A DNA stretch of 64,000 bases from Plecoglossus altivelis (GCA_036571765.1 BROE01000005.1:8850324-8914323), one strand, 5' to 3'; positions 32,766 through 46,605 are shown, numbered from the stretch's first letter. Translations and numbers: made by a program. Notes: generated by a model not told the origin, from the sequence alone.

Positions 32766-35700
32766 TTCCAATCTCCATAATCATCCTCATTGTGCTGCAT
32801 TCCAAAGGTCCTTGTGTGTGTATTTTGAGTAAATGAATACAAAGGTGTGATCATCCTCCTCTGTGTCCACAAATGTCTACACAAGTATCGTCCCTATTGG
32901 ACTATCTGTGTCTTGCTTTATCGCTTCCCCTCTATTTTACTCTCTCTCTCACACACACCTCTCTCTCACACACTCTGTCTTTGCTTCTCTCTTTTACCCA
33001 TGCTCTCGCTCTCTTCCTGCTGTAGGGTCCAAGAAGAGGGGGCTGCTGGGAGAGGAGACAGGGGCTGTGGTTTCAGAGGGGGTTGGTGGGGTGGGGAGGT
33101 GATTGGACACAGTCGCATGTGAAAGGCCAGAGAGCGGGGAGACCACGGGGAGCAGGGTCCACACACAAAGGGCCAGGGAGGGGGCCCGGGGGTGGGGTAG
33201 GGGCCCGCTGTAGAGGCCACGCTGGGAACTGAAGCTGACAACACAGACACTTCTCATGCACTGAGGGGACTGCTGTCTCTGGACCCCTACGGCCTTCTCA
33301 CTTGTCTGCACAGACCTGCCAAGTCAACACTGTGAGCCCCAGCCCCCTGCCTCTGTCCCTGCCCCTATCCCAGCCCCTGCCCCAGGCTCAGGCCCAGGCC
33401 CAGACCCTACCCGATCACCAGCCCTAGAATGCTGCTAGCCACACCCCAGAGCAGCGGAGATGTCTGGCACACAAAGCAGCACCCTGACCTCTGCTCTACA
33501 TCACACTGCTATGATTTGCAAATCACTCACCAGAAAAAAAGGTGGGCAACATCAAACAGCAACCAAGATAAGAGGACATTTTAAAGAAGAAAAAAGGAAA
33601 ATGTTTTGAAGAAACTAGTCAATTGAAAAAAGCGGGTCACTCACTGCAGAGCAGAGACAAGGTGGTGTTACAGCCTTGTCTGTTCTGGGCTTTAGAAGGC
33701 CACGCTCCTGAGAAGAAAACAACAGGAAATGCGTTGGTGAGAACTGAAGCTCCCAAACTCTTGTTCTGTTGACTGTTTGCAATGGGTACATCCAGCTTAC
33801 TTGTCCTTTGCTCTTAGGATAATAAGCCTCTGACCACTGTCAACACACTGTTTACGATCTGCAAAGCAGGCCTCTGATCCATTGAGTCTGTCGGAAGGAG
33901 CGGAGGAACGCCCGATTCCCGATTCTATTAAAAGGCACTTTGAGATAACAGGAGAGCCATCCCTGGGTCAGGACACTAGGGGTTGAGGGTCGGGTATATG
34001 GCTGGTAAATCAAACTGAGAACAAATGGGGATAATAGGTGGTTATGCACGGATATGGCAATGATGACTACAGAATACCTAAAGGACATGGTGTACATTAT
34101 CCAGTATGACCAAAAGCAATGTTGTGTCTAGATCAAGGAATGTCGAGAGATAATACAGAACCGAAAAGCCAGTTCAACACAACACAGACTTAACAGAACT
34201 CCCAGCGGAGTCTCTTAATGTCTATCTCAAAATTCTGACAGATGTGTAGGTGTGCGTGTGCCTCTACGTTCGTGTGCAGATAAAGAGTTGGAGTGTGTGC
34301 GCGTATGTGTGTGTGAGAGAGAGAAAGAAGGGAAGAAAGGAAGCTTCAACCCCCCCTTCCCACCCCCCCCCCCCCCACACACACACCACCATCCCATCTG
34401 TTTTGTGCATCACTGTAGGGTGATCACATGATCCATCTTGGGCTCTCTGGGAATTTCATCAGTGTGTAACATCTCACTTATTCACACACCTCCCTTGGCT
34501 CAAGGCTGCAGGGGTATCCTGACGATGCCTCTCTGCTCTGCGGTGACCCTGCCATTCCTCTGGAGGCTCAAATATCTCAAAGCTTTATTTACACCCCACC
34601 ACCACCACTACTGGCATCGCAGCAAAACCCCTCTTCACCTTTCCGTCAGACAAAACCTCACAACACTCCCCATTGTCTTTATTTGTGGGGATTATTTTTA
34701 CCTCATGTGTCTCCCCGTACATCTATTACCTGGACAACTGGAGTGCTGCTTTTGCCGTCTGGGCTCTGGGCTAAACAAAGCTGGGAGGGACAGACGGGCA
34801 AACAAACATCCAAGTGGGGGCGGGGATGTGGCCCCCTCCTGGTCCAGTCAGATGCTAAAGAGATCCCTCCTGTCATCAGAGGCCGAGCAGTTAAGGATCA
34901 CCCGATCACCGTCAGCGTAGTGGGGCCATGATGAAGCATTTGAGGAAGGGGTCTGGGGAGCGTCAGCAGGAAGAGGCTGAGAGGTGGGATATCATTTCTG
35001 CTGAACTCTGATGTTTCCTCTGGTCCCAGACTCTCCCAGTGACCTTCTGATTTACGAGCCAGAGATCAGAATGCAGCTGCCTGCATGTGTACACACAAAC
35101 ACACGCGCGCGCACACACACTCACAAATCCTCTGTGAAGCACTCTTGCTACCATTTCTTTCAAATGAAATTGGTGCATTCAAGCCAGCACCAGTTTATAC
35201 GTTCAAGGAGGTTTTCTCTTGAAGCCATGCATGTAAAGCAAATCTTGTTTAGTCTCCTTGTCCTTCATTATCCTATAGCTGTGAATCAATTAAGATTATG
35301 TGTGTAAACGTGATGTTGTTCTGGCTAACTGGCTTTCTCAGCCTCCCTCCTCCTGAATGCTATGAAGTGATGTAGAAAATGAGCTGCTATGAAAAGCACT
35401 TTGGTCCACACACAAGTGCTTCTCATCCCTTCGCGGTGTCAGAGCGTCTCCATGGAGACAGGAAGTGAGAAGCAAGCTTCCAAGATGGCTACTGGCTGGT
35501 GAATGGCTGCATTCCTCCACTGCGGGGTGTCCAGTACAGGCTGGTGGGGAGGGAAGATGGGGGGGGGGCGAGGGAGGAGGGCGTGGGGATGGGGTAGGGG
35601 AGGGGGGCGGGAGTGGCGAGGGTCCCGCTAATGTTTACCCCGAAAAAGGAACTGTATAAATAGTAACTGCCGCTGTTTTAAGGACTTCCTGTCACTAGGT

Positions 35701-36240
35701 ATGCCATAAAACGGTAGTAAAACAAACAATCGCTTTCCCATTGGGGCGACCTGACACATCAAGAACTGAAGTCTACCCAGAGTTCAGCTGGGGAGTCCAG
35801 ACCTAAACAATGTGAAGCCAGTTACAGGTCAGCACGCTCTCTCTCTGCCTCTAACCTGTTCTGTCACCACACAGAAGCTGGGCACGCACTCCGCGATTCA
35901 CCAAGTGAACGGTGCCACAAAGCATACAGACTGATCTATGACACACCCTCTCGACTGACTTTGTAGACTTCAAATACATTCTCTCAGGTGTCATGTTATG
36001 AAGGTTTTAGTGAATGATAGCTCTGTGATTGAAATTGATGTTTTGTTTGTTACCATGACACTGCAAGGCTTTGATTCCATGTGATGGTTCCAGTGACATG
36101 GCACAGTGAATAGAGGCTGAAACGAAGAGCCCCTGTGCCTCAGGGAATGCACCAGAGGCTGCTCTCAGCACTCTGGTATGCACCAGGAAGCCTTTTAGGA
36201 GAGGGGAAAGAGACAAGGACAGAGAAACGACCCTGCCCCA

Positions 36241-36335
36241 AACACACACATTAATGTGCACACACCAACACACAACCACACATGCACCCCCCCCCCTCCA
36301 CACACACACACACACACACACCACACAAACACACG
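36241..36335. repeat. CA-rich tract with a C run
   Basis: Interrupted (CA)n with a central run of C at about 36287-36296. Confidence 0.75.
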
Positions 36336-37028
36336 GACATTTAAAAAACGACATACACATTCAAACAGTAACTCTACCACCTGGCAGGAGAAAGAGGCAC
36401 ACCATCCATCATGGCGTCCCTCTTTAGGACAAGGCCGTGAAACTGTCAACATGCATTCTGGGCGCAGCGTTTTGTCCGCTGCGTTTGTCAAACTAGCAAA
36501 ATAGCGCGCTGCAAAGGGATCTGGGTGGCTTGAATGGTTAAACATAACTCTGCGTGGCCTTTGGTGTGACACTGAGGTGAAGGTCTACGACTGGCCGTGT
36601 CTGCCTGTTTCATATAATCTTTTAATGACAAAATACAACCTTCGCCGATTAAACAGTTGTTCTGGACGGTCAGGAGGAATCCTGGGAGACGGCTAAGCTC
36701 TTGGCTGCGTGGGTTTCACTTCCAGCAAACTTCAGGTGTGTTTGATGTGCCTTGGAGGCGACTTTGGCTACCCGGACACCCTCGCAGCCGGAGAGGGGAA
36801 CGGCCGAAGATGGGGGGGGACAGGATGTGAGGGCGCGATAGGGAGTCCACCGCCCCTATCCCTCGCCTGGCTCCATCAGCGCACCGCAGACACCACCCTC
36901 ATCCTTCAGAAGTAGCATTTCTGTTTGTGCCGCGAGCTGGCCTAGCACACCACCATGAGAGATAGCATCTATCTCTCACCCTTCCGCTGTTCTAACGCCG
37001 AGTCTTTCTGCTCCCACCGTGCGCCTGC

Positions 37029-37175
37029 ATGCACACACACACACACGCACGCTTACACACACACGTGTGAACACACACGCACACCTGTAGACGCACACAC
37101 ATACACACTGACACACGTGCACACAGACATTTACACGCATGCACGCACATGTACACACAGACACACACACACACA
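37029..37175. repeat. Degenerate CA-rich tract
   Basis: About 145 bases of ACACAC with scattered G and T interruptions. Confidence 0.8.
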
Positions 37176-40100
37176 ACCTGGGCCTGTCAGACAACAGCCA
37201 GCTCAACACACTCTCACTAGGCTGGAGGATATCACCAGATAATCGCTGTGGAGCCGGAGGAATATGCACCCAGGGTAAACAGAAACGTGTGTCTGTGCCA
37301 ATGTGTGCACATTTCTGTGTGTGTGTTTATGTCAGGCTGCTTATGCATGTTTGCCAGAGAGTATTTATGTGTTTGTTAGCATGTGTGTCTGTCAGTGTGT
37401 ATTATTTTAGCATTTAGCAACACGTGGGCATGTTTTGTCTCACTTAACCACAAAGTGGTGATGTTCAGTATCTAATCAAGAGATAAGATGTGAGGCCTTG
37501 TGGGTGCGAGTAGTCACACAGCAAACCTCTGAGGACTGACTCGCCCCCCGGAACAGGATGAGCTGCAGAAATCTCAGGCAGATGTGAAATGGAGACTCAG
37601 ACACTGATGTCTTCATAATAAACTTTTTTTTCTCTCCCTCCCTCTCTCTCTTTCTTCCCTCTCTCCCTCTCTCTCCCACTCTCTCTCTCTATCTCCAGAA
37701 GCCCTGTTTCCGCCACCCTTCTCCTTCTCCCCCATGCCAGAGAAACCAAGCAGTTGGAGCCGTGAACAATCAGCTCCGTCCTGCAAGCCTCCACTCCCCC
37801 TCTCAGCCCCATTCTATGCGCCTGTTCCGGAGGCATAAATTGCAGCTCCCTAGGGGTGGCCGCAGAGACAGTGAGAGTGAGAGCCAGATAGAGCAGTCTG
37901 AAAAGGCTCCTGTTTCACATTAGGTCTGCTGGACAAAAGTCACCCAGACCCCGACCCCTTAGAGGTCTCGCTATCCAGCCCAACGCTGGTTTTCGGTCCA
38001 TATCCATGGCCTGTCATGCCCTTGCCAATGGGACTCAGGGGCACAGACAGAAGCTGAGAGCTGGGGAGGAGAAGGTTTCATCCAGGAGGGGATTAGAATG
38101 TGGGCCCTGGAGGTCTGGAGGTGTTGCAATGCCTGTGGTCTTCCTATCAGCGCCCTGTGGGGTTCTTAACAGGCCTGTTAAAGACAAATAAAAAAAGCTC
38201 CCTTTAAAGACATTGGTTTCACGGCCTAGCGCTCCCATCGCAGTGTGTGCACGAGTGCAGCACGCTCTCTCTCTCTTGCTCTCTCTACTTTCTTTTTTTC
38301 ATCTTTTTTTTCTACCTTTCTGCTTTTCTGTCTTTACTCCTCTATGTTGTGATTGGCCAAGGTCAGCACAGAGCTGAGGGGAATAGTGACTTAGTGTTGC
38401 TCCTGGGGCAGAAGGGAAATATCCGACTCATGTTCATAATTAGGTTCCCGTGTGGACACAAAGAGATGAGCTGGAACGCGACCTCAGGACCAAGTTCTTT
38501 TGATGATGGAGCACCGGGGTGGAACGATTGGGTAAATTATAACGTTGGAGGCACATGACATGAGAAATGAGAGCGAATGGCGAGATCTCTGTTTTGAGTG
38601 TCACAAATGGATGGAAATTGAGCACCCGGGACAAATTGGTTGAAAGAGAGATGGGTCTGGTGAGAACAGCCTGCTCTGTGGGCCCAGGCATGAAGGATGG
38701 ATTGATGGCACAACAGGGAGCCCTTCCACAGCTCAGGTTCTTCACAGTGTTGCTGGCTGGACAGGCGGTGTTTTTAGCCTGGGTTGAGAAGGGTATCAGT
38801 GGGGGCTAAGTGAACGACCAGTTGGCCTTCTCATGGCTTCGCTCCAGGTATGTGGTCATGCCGGCAGGCCAAAGCCCCAAGCTGAACATTCTGATCATGA
38901 CTGCTCCTGCCCCAGGTGCTCATGGGTAGTTTATGTTGGCCCCCAAGACTCCAAGTTGCCGGGTCAGGGCAAACGATGAGCCTATCTCACCCCTGACCCT
39001 GACCCCCACTTGGACAAATCCATTTCCATCGCTCCCAGTTTGGTCCAAACACCGTGACTGTCAAAACAGGCCTGCTCTGACCCTGGGAAGATGCACCTCA
39101 TGGCTTTCACCAGTCGTGAACTCACCACTGCAGCTCCTAAAACAAGCCAGGCTGCTGTTACCTGAGAGGCCAAGTCAGGTCTTTTGTTACAGGTCAGACC
39201 TGAACCAATGTGGCAATACCTTCAAGAGAGCCCATGTAGCATCATGTAGCACCATGTCTGTCCTGTGGACAAGCTCACAGCTTACCTATAGGACCAGATT
39301 TCTTTTCAAAGATTCATGGACAATTTCCCTCATGACAGCAGATTCACGTTTCTTCTCAAAGGGACCCTCACATCATGTAAAGGATATCTTTCTCTGAGTG
39401 GGCAGTTTGGGCTTGTGGAATTCCCTGGGACTGCGCTTTAGTGGGCTAATCTCTTCTCTTTTAATCTGGCTCACAGATATTAATACCAGCCTCTCTGGCC
39501 CCAGGCCCTCCACCTCTGAACCCTGCTGTAATCCTCCTGTCCCATCAGCTCATTAGGCCCAGGGAGTTCACACCTCAGGCCATGTTGAGCCCAGCTGTGC
39601 CCCCCCCCCTCCCCACAAGGCATCCCCCTCTCGCTTCCCCAGCAGCCAGGCCCAAACCCGGCCCGGCCCAGGGTGTCAGGAAAGGCTGGCGGCTTCACAG
39701 GCGCGCTCCCCGGCCCCGGCCTCTGATCTTAGCCACAGATACCATAAATCACAGAGCCAAGGTGACGGGCGGCCAGTAAAGCTCATTAAAACAGACGGTA
39801 ATAAATGGGGAGAGAGTGAAAGGTGGGCCTAACCTGCCTGTTCCGTACTGCGCAGGGCTCTTAATGAGTGGTGCCTGTCTGTTAGGGTTTACTGACCAGG
39901 GGTGACAGAGGAAGGGCTGGGGACAGGGGGGGTCACTGAGGGTTAACACCCCAGCGAGCTGTGCTTGAAAATTTCCCACTGTATGTCCGCTGACTCTCCT
40001 CAAGTTTTCATTAGCTTTTGTTTTCCTGCCAGCATCTATGAAGACGATGAATTTGAAAGCAATGGGCTAAAACATATTCGAATGAAGTTTAGTCACAGTG

Positions 40101-42085
40101 CAGCGTCTTCTCACATAACCAAAGCTGATGTGCAGGATGAGCTGAGTCATTGTTGTTTGTTGATACACAACGTCCCAGCTGACTGTGGCATTCAGACAAG
40201 CGCTTGTCGCTCCGACTCCCACCCACTACCTCTCTAAACCTGACTCAGACACATTCTCCACAGCACCCACTCTCGTATCCCATGTCTGGCTCAGCACGCA
40301 CGCTAACACGCAATCAAACCAACACACTCATTAGATTCATCAGTGGGCTTGGCCAGCCGCAGGAAAGCTAATATTGGGATTGGTGGTCTGAGGCGTCGCT
40401 GGGCAGATTAGCTAGCCACTCTGGGTGTGAAAGAGCTCTCTCTTCGAAGCCTTATCACATCCTGACATCACCCCACAGGACAAGCGGAGCGCCAACCGGA
40501 GTGTATGGAGGCCATTCACCAGACATGACCCACAACAGGCCCCACCTGCCCCGAGTATATTGGCAGTGCCCTAGTGCCCTAGTGTGGCCCTTGAATTACC
40601 CCTCCCTCTCCTCTCCTCCACTAAAACACTCACCAATGTCTCCCCCCATCCCCTTCTCACTACCTTCCCTGTCCTTCTCAGATCAGTTGTAGGATACCCT
40701 CACATCTAAAACCTTCGCTTTTCCCGCACTTTCACATCAGATCTTACTTTTCATTTTTCATCACAGTTTTGAGGCGTGAAAGGTATTTCTGACAATTCCC
40801 ATTGATTGTGTTCGTTGCATGGCTTTCAGTTTTCCACGGTTGTGGCGGTGTCGTCTTGTTCAGGTGCATGGTAGTCCCTGCCTCTGCTTTCCTTACCTGT
40901 CAAAAAAAGATCTTATTTCAGAACGAAATTGGTGAATGCAGCTTGAAAAATCGCTTTTCCATCTTGAAAATGAAATAGAAGGAGAGGAGGGAAGAAAAAG
41001 AGAAGTACAGGCCTGGCTGGATTAGAAGGGGGCCTGTTTTTCCTCTCCATGTCCATGCGCTCCTGCGCCTGGATAGATAGATAGTGACGGCCTGCCAGTT
41101 GCTTTTCATTAGGTGCTGTACACTTCAGACCCACACAATACTTCTTCTTCTGCCCCCCTTCAAAACAAGCCGCCCCCTACCTTACCCCCTCACAACTGAA
41201 TACACGTTCCCCTTTGAGGGAAAGGAACAAAATTGTTCCTGAAAGTGAAAAAAAAAATTGCCAGAGGGGAGCTTTTTTTTTCCAATGTATTTTTTTAATA
41301 TCCTCTTCAGACTTGAAGTCTCCCCCTGCCTTTTTTCTTCTAAGTAAACCCTGCCGTCTACCCTGTGGGGGCTACGCTGGAATTTTGTTTCAATATCAGA
41401 TCTGTACCTTAGCTTTCTCTGTGATGCATGCCTATGTGTGTTCCAATGGATCTCAGGGCGGAGGAGGGCAGGGAGGGAGGGAGACGAGGGCTTTTCAGTC
41501 TAGGATATGGGAACAGGCTGGGACTGTGCGTTGCTTGTTGCCCTGTGTGCATACCGACACAAAATTGAACACCAATAAAATAAGGCCCAGATGTGCATTA
41601 CTGGCTTAGACTTCAATTGTCCGCGACCTAGGAGGAGCCCCCCTGGTCACATGATATCAAAAGGTGGACGGCGTCTCTCTTTTTGCAAGGGCTGTTATCT
41701 CTGTTGCCTGCTGGGCTCAGTGCCTGGGTGCCAGCATAGAGCACCGGTAAACACTACCAGATCATCTTCCCTCACGGGCCAACCCGCCCGCCCGCCCTCT
41801 CCCCAGCCCTCGCAGTCACGCCATACCATACCTACGGGAAAACGCTGCTTCAAAGAGTCGACCCGCAAAGGCGGGAGCGCTGCTCCGATTTAGAACAGAT
41901 AAGACCAGTCACTTCTGTTCTCTGGAGTCAATGACCTCCGACCTCTGGTTTTAGCGCTGACAATTCTGACAGTGTTCATTATTTCAATCAGAAATGCCCT
42001 CTTGTGAGTGAACGGCTGAGCCCCAACTTTGACTCACTTTTCTGCTGCTTGATCAGAACAACACCCGCCCCGCCCCTTCCCCCCC

Positions 42086-42194
42086 NNNNNNNNNNNNNNN
42101 NNNNNNNNNNNNNNNNNNNNNNNNNNNNNNNNNNNNNNNNNNNNNNNNNNNNNNNNNNNNNNNNNNNNNNNNNNNNNNNNNNNNNNNNNNNNNN
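42086..42194. other. Assembly gap (109 N)
   Basis: A run of N directly after a C-rich tract (CCCCGCCCCTTCCCCCCC) and before GAGAGA. The gap probably sits in simple sequence that failed to sequence or assemble. Confidence 0.99.
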
Positions 42195-43326
42195 GAGAGA
42201 TTGTGCGTGCGGTAGAGTGCGTGCAGCAGGCTGTGTGTGTTTGCATGCAAAGGCCCATTCGTATGTTCAGGACACATAAGTGCGGGTAAACGTATACATG
42301 GTGTTCACAGAGCTCAACTGCTTGAACTGGGAGACGACGGCGAGGATGTTGAGACAGCAGTGTGGAGGCAACATGGGAACTGTTGTAACCACAGGCCATA
42401 GCAGATTAGCTCAGATAACCTGTCTCTTCCCCCTCCCCCCACCTGCTAACCAGGAATAACCAAGGACCCAGACCAGGAGCAAGCCTAGGCGTCATGATGC
42501 AACACCCCAGCAGCCATCCCATTTCCTCAAATTGCAGGAGGGTAAGTGCTTCCTCTCGGCAGAAACGGTTCAGTGTGTTTGTCTTAGCAGCAGTGCTTGG
42601 TCGCTGCGGGAAAGTTGTAGTCTTCCTAAAACCCCCTCCTCCCTCCCATCCCCCCTCCCCCCCACCTCCCTCCACCCGCCTCAATTATCTGGGAGAACTC
42701 AAATGAAAGAGATAGGGGAAAAACAGGGGTGCTCTTAGAGACATGAATCAGGATCAGTACGACTGACAAGCAGACACACTCATCATACTAATCACCTCAC
42801 TCAAGATGACGAGACTAAGCAGGGGAGCGGGGGGGGGGGGGCAGGGAAAGTTCATCTGATTGTTACATTGAACCTTATTCATTGAGCTGTCTCAATGAGC
42901 TCATGCCAAGGTACAAAGATGAGACTGTGTTTCGGGGGGGAAAGCAGAAAACTAATTCGGTTTGGATTGATTCGTAGATGTTATTTTTGAAACAAAGAAA
43001 AGACTAAATGTTACAAATTTAGCACTAAACTGATATGGTGTTGTGTGTGTTTTTACTTGAATCCTGATGGAATTTATATTTCGATAGATTTGAGAAATGT
43101 GTCTTTGATTCTCAAGTGTTTTCCTGTGTTGTATACTCTGCCATGACAGCATGTGAGTGTCTGCTGTTCTGTCCAGTGATCGACAGCGTTGTTTTGGTTG
43201 AGTGAAACTGTGTGTGTCCTGTCAGGTGGTGTGAGTAGGTGATCATCTGTGTGTGCATGTTTGTGTACGTATGTGTTTTATTGTGGTGTATCCAAGCTTG
43301 CTCCCCTGTGATCTGTGCTGGCCCAT

Positions 43327-43330
<4 letters not shown>

Positions 43331-43394
<64 letters not shown>
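43331..43394. repeat. (GT)n microsatellite, about 32 units
   Basis: Perfect GT run of about 64 bases. Confidence 0.93.
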
Positions 43395-43395
<1 letters not shown>

Positions 43396-43433
43396 AGTTG
43401 CGTGGTGGGATACCCAGGCCTTATCCAGTGTGT

Positions 43434-43514
43434 GTGCTGTTCAGGGCTGTCCTGCAGTGTTTGCTGTGCAAGGCTGTCCTGCAGTGTGTTTGCTGTGCAG
43501 GGCTGTCCTGTGTG
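43434..43514. repeat. Short tandem repeat, period about 33-35
   Basis: About 2.5 copies of a unit containing GGGCTGTCCTGCAGTGT and TTTGCTGTGCA. Confidence 0.75.
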
Positions 43515-45267
43515 TGAGAGTGGGGTGAGGAGCTGGAGTCACTCGAACCCCCTGCTGCAGCTCCAACATCTGCTCGGCCAGCGTAACCAATCAGAGTGGA
43601 GAGCTCAGAGCCATGACGAATCAGCCTGCTTGGTGATCCTTTCATGGAATCCTGGGGAGGGGCTGGAACAAAGGCGGGCCACCTCCCCCCTATCCTCACT
43701 CTCCGTCCTCTCCACACACCCTTCCGGCTTTGATATCTTAGACCCCTGCATGGAGATCACCCCCCAACCCCGACCTGCCTTACCCCCCCCCCACACACAC
43801 ACACATACATTCCTACCCCCCCACCACCTTTCCCATCTATAAACATAATCCCGCGGATCATGACAGAAAAATGATGGTCTTAGTGTCTGGGTCCAGGATG
43901 ACATTGATCTTTCAGAAGATTCTGAAAGGTTCTTTGTGTCTCCTTCCCCCATACCTGTCCTTCATCATCATCACCATCATCATCACCGTCATCATCATGA
44001 ACCTATCTCTCATCTCTGAGGGGGCTGGGCCCAGATCTCCTTGGGATCTGTCTCCATCTAAGGCCCCAATGCCACTGACAGACACATCCACAACAAACCT
44101 GGATCCAGAATACACATGGAGATCTGCTCATTGGAAGAACTGCAGATATGTTCAGCACAGCAGATTCATGATGTTATAGGAGCTGGGTTCACAGGACAGT
44201 ACTCATCTGGCTCATCTAACATGCGGATGTCAAAATGTGTGCAAAACAGCTAACAAAAGTAGGGAAAAAATCGAAGCTTGCTTTTCTTGCCACTCGTTCA
44301 GAATCAGCACGAAACTGCTCAGCAGGGTCATTGTCACAGGACTCCAGCATGGGTCTGGTCAAACACAAGATTCTGGTAGTGTCTCTGACAGAACAGCCGC
44401 AAACCACTCCGTCTCTGCTGAAGGAGGTGGATTAATCAAAGGAAACACGCCCAGGTCACTATGGCAGGGGTTAATACCGAGAAGGACAAGATGAGCTTTC
44501 GGAGGGGGATGTTGGGTGAAGGTTGGTGATCTGAGAATGTGGCATCAGGCCTAGTGACACAATCCACACAGGGCAGGGATGACAAACACCTTCTAGATGA
44601 AGGATTGTGACTGGATCCGATTACACGCAGATGAACTATGTCAGTGAACACTCTTCTCCCTGTTGTCACATGACTCTCCACACAATATGTGTCTTTTTGC
44701 TTTTAATAAATGGATGTGTTCGAACCTTCGAATCTCCACCTCCTCCCTTCCCCCTTTTTCTTCTCCTCTTTAGTCCTTCTTTTTCAGCCTTTCTTCTCTG
44801 TCTTTCCTCCTCTGGCACGCCTTTCCTCTTCCCCACCCCTCCTTCCTTCTGCTGTGTGGGTGGGTTAGAGAAGAGCACGCGTTATCGCTGTGTGTGGGGT
44901 GGGTGTGGTTGTCGCGGAGTGGGGGTTGTCGCGTGGTATGTGTTGAGTGAGTGAGGGTGGGTGAATGCCTTGCTGTAGGGGTGTGGAGGGTGCAATCTGG
45001 CATCTGCCCGAATGAAAGAGAGGGCGAGATGATGGGATGGGGCGGACGCGTGAGGGTAGGTTGGGGGAGGGACGGAGGGAGACATTGAGGTGTGAGGATG
45101 TCTCGTTGATTAGGCGTCACAGAGGAGAGGAGACCGGGGTGTGCTGGTCTTGCTGTGTACAACGAGGCAGGAGAGTGGCTGCCCCCCCGTCCACACACCA
45201 ACACATACAGCACAACACACATAGGCACCAGAACACACAACACGTCGCAGTGGTCGGTGGCACTCAC

Positions 45268-45393
45268 CTTGGGCTCTTCCGAGGGCCTGCTGCGGCCTGG
45301 CAGCGCGGGCTGCCGCCGGCTGCCAACAGGGTGCCCTAATGGGTGGTGGTCAAAAGCGTTTGTGGGGTGGTCGGGCGGGCCGGTCGGTGCCAT
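45268..45393 (-). other. Exon-like open segment with strong donor in a GC-rich block (unidentified)
   Basis: On the - strand an ATG at 45393 (context AACGATGG) opens 42 codons rich in Pro, Arg and His. They end exactly at a codon boundary on a near-perfect donor, AAG followed by GTGAGTG (45268/45267). It lies next to a GC-rich upstream block with an NRF1-like CGCGCATGCA at 45411-45420. I recognise no protein family and found no matching downstream exon. It could be the first exon of an unannotated or non-coding transcript, or chance. Confidence 0.2.
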
Positions 45394-45519
45394 CGTTTAG
45401 CGCTCGCTCGCGCGCATGCACTCAGGGCCTCTCCCTTTTCATCCCCGGCTGTGCGCTGCTGTTCACTTCTCATGGTTAGTCTATATGGTGTTACTGGTGA
45501 GAGAGGCACTGACCCCCAC

Positions 45520-45672
45520 CCCCCCTGCCCGCGGTCCCGACGCGGAGGCCGCCCCCCGCCCGCGCTTGCGTGCCCCCCCCCTGCCCCCTCCCCCCCCCCC
45601 CCCGCCCCGGCCCCCCGGCCCCGCCCCCCCCCCCCCCCCCCGGCCCAGCCCCGGCCGGCCCCCCCCGCGGGC
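45520..45672. repeat. C/G-rich low-complexity block
   Basis: Runs of C interrupted by CGG and CCGG on the + strand, so the - strand has many G runs with G-quadruplex potential. Open frames through it (Pro-rich on +, Gly-rich on -) are composition artefacts. Confidence 0.85.
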
Positions 45673-46165
45673 CTGGTGAGTGACGCCAGGCACGAGGCGC
45701 CGCATTCACTGTGCCTTGGTACCATGTGGTGTAGGCACGGCTAACACAAGTCCGGGCCTTTTAACGCGGTGAGTGCTATGCCTGGCCTGAACTGCGCTGC
45801 TTTGACCCTATCTGGGGATTGCAGCAGGTAGGGAAACGCCACACATCATATTGGGGATCAGGACGAGGGGTTGGCATGGATTAGATTGGATGGTAAGATA
45901 CAGTACGGGGACGGGGCGGGGCTGGGGACGGGGTGCGGGGGGCCGTGGGGTGCGTGTGGATGGAGGCTGATGAGCGGGTGGGTTGGCGGTGCAGTGAGGT
46001 GGAGTAATATTCAGCGGTGTGTGGGAGGGTAAGCAGGGGTGTGGTGGCTGTGTGGTCATGGGGGGCTGGAGAGATATTGTGTGCTGCAGGGAGAGCTCTT
46101 GGGTGCTAAAACCTGTAGACAAGCTGCCCCAGCACTGAATTTAGAGTCCATGATGCCTACTGGTG

Positions 46166-46211
46166 TGTTTGAGAGAGAAAGAGAGAGAGAGAGAAAGAGA
46201 GAGAGAGAGGT
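46166..46211. repeat. GA microsatellite
   Basis: (GA)n with AAG interruptions. Confidence 0.8.
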
Positions 46212-46301
46212 TGACAAGAGGAACAGGAAGTGAGGACTGTTTTATTGCTCCATGGTAAAGAGGGAGGGAGTTTCGAAATGGAGAAAGCAGAGAGGATGAG
46301 A

Positions 46302-46302
46302 A

Positions 46303-46337
<35 letters not shown>

Positions 46338-46340
46338 TTG
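46302..46340. repeat. (GT)n microsatellite
   Basis: GT run with one AT interruption, followed by a G run. Confidence 0.85.
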
Positions 46341-46605
46341 GGGGGAGAGGGGGGGCCTGAGTGTCTGAGAAACGAAAACTGGCTCACTGAAAGAACTTCA
46401 GTCAGGAAGGCACAGTGGCTGCTGGGTAATTTATAGCACAGAAAGGCTTGTAGGGTGAAAAACATTATTTTAGCGGCCCCCACATCCTAATAGAAGCCAG
46501 ATGTGCTGGGATTAACAAAGACCATTCCCTCTCTCTCTCCCTCAGTCTCTACCTCTTTCTCCAACTGGTCTCTCTCAGTCCTTCTCTTTCTCAATCTGGC
46601 CGTCT

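Larger units (their letters stand above)
31021..42085. other. Gene-free upstream flank of cdon, part 1
   Basis: No convincing exon on either strand. Contents: hexanucleotide-like arrays at 32130-32190 and 33340-33410, CA microsatellites, C- and G-rich runs (34350-34385, 35548-35615), and ordinary unique DNA. The segments 39720-39900 and 40030-40170 are unusually free of simple repeats. The open frames present have simple-sequence or random composition. Confidence 0.5.
42195..45267. other. Gene-free flank, part 2
   Basis: Contains a long GT microsatellite, a short tandem duplication, a CAT/ATC trinucleotide tract at about 43965-43998, and unique sequence. No recognisable coding exon. Confidence 0.5.

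Noticed and set aside
38933..39397. 154-codon + strand frame
   Set aside because: Residue pattern is random, no domain, and no neighbouring exon-like signals.
39965..40237. Frame containing YEDDEFESNGLKHIRMKF
   Set aside because: Looks protein-like over a short stretch, but no family was recognised and the ends are not splice-consistent. It could equally be unique non-coding sequence.
45336..45744. Pro-rich and Gly-rich frames through the GC block
   Set aside because: Open in several frames because of C/G homopolymer composition, with no domain or conserved motif.
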